From contig CAWHVQ010000024.1 in NCBI GenBank assembly GCA_963832895.1, positions 124,001 through 188,000 of the forward strand: DNA of 64,000 nt, in the 5' to 3' direction. The notes beneath the pieces are model-generated. The model ran no database searches and was not told where the DNA came from. It saw only the letters and a program-made list of their open reading frames with translations. This document shows positions 63,922-64,000 of the stretch, piece by piece (position 1 is the stretch's first letter; every line of letters begins with the position of its first letter). The stretch is from JAMXLO01 sp963832895 (GTDB taxonomy: Bacteria > Pseudomonadota > Alphaproteobacteria > Acetobacterales > Acetobacteraceae). Position numbers and translations under genes: made by a program.

Positions 63922-64000
63922 AGCGCCAGTTGCTTCGTATCCGCGCTGCAATCGTTCGGCGCGCGCAGGAGAGGGCGCCCGCCCTCGGCCGGCGCGCGAC

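Overview
The window is a 64 kb stretch of GC-rich chromosome. It looks like an alphaproteobacterium of the Rhodospirillales, probably the Acetobacteraceae. The pointers are a full nuoA-N operon in alphaproteobacterial order, the tig-clpP-clpX-lon-hup block beside it, a fused shikimate kinase/3-dehydroquinate synthase, an aerobic cobaltochelatase pair (cobS-cobT) next to bolA and a J-domain gene, and a short 436-residue ProS. The family assignment is inference from gene content; no 16S rRNA gene is present. No complete insertion sequence, prophage, CRISPR array or plasmid function was seen.

Layout. 1-8.6 kb: the 5' part of dnaE (minus strand), then an accessory block that separates dnaE from lolD. 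The block holds a secreted LVIVD-repeat protein, an HpaB-type flavin hydroxylase, cbtB-cbtA under a cobalamin riboswitch, a nitronate monooxygenase and an unknown protein. A 232 bp piece of the LVIVD gene is repeated as a pseudogene, so the middle of the block lies between direct repeats. 8.6-29.4 kb (minus): lolD (with an apparent frameshift), lolC/E, proS, a DUF1467 gene, rnj, coaX and nuoN back to nuoA. 29.4-36.5 kb (minus): tRNA-Asp, tRNA-Val, hup, lon, clpX, clpP, tig, tRNA-Leu. This is the protein quality-control block.

36.7-43.1 kb: an iclR-type regulator (plus), then a compact minus-strand trio of a tandem carboxymuconolactone-decarboxylase-like protein, a B12-binding-type radical SAM enzyme and an 894-residue repeat protein with C-terminal membrane helices. 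This trio is the best candidate here for an undescribed system. 43.2-49.7 kb: a small secreted protein, aroKB, a small membrane protein, xerD, a divergent MFS/TetR pair with two perfect palindromic operators, a small HTH protein and accA. 49.7-58.3 kb: phosphoketolase, DUF2889, a ribbon-helix-helix protein, Lrp/AsnC, bolA, a J-domain protein, cobS, cobT (also with an apparent frameshift) and a small secreted protein. 58.3-64 kb: Ldh-family oxidoreductase, nitroreductase, Nudix and MBL-fold enzymes, then three small membrane proteins of unknown role.

How the parts connect. Most of the window is energy, translation and proteostasis housekeeping in conserved order. Cobalamin recurs: riboswitch-controlled cobalt uptake (cbtBA), cobalt insertion (cobST), and a radical SAM enzyme whose N-terminal region resembles a B12-binding domain. 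Two conserved genes, lolD and cobT, each carry one extra base in a three-base homopolymer. These are either sequence errors or real lesions and should be resolved before the sequence is used.
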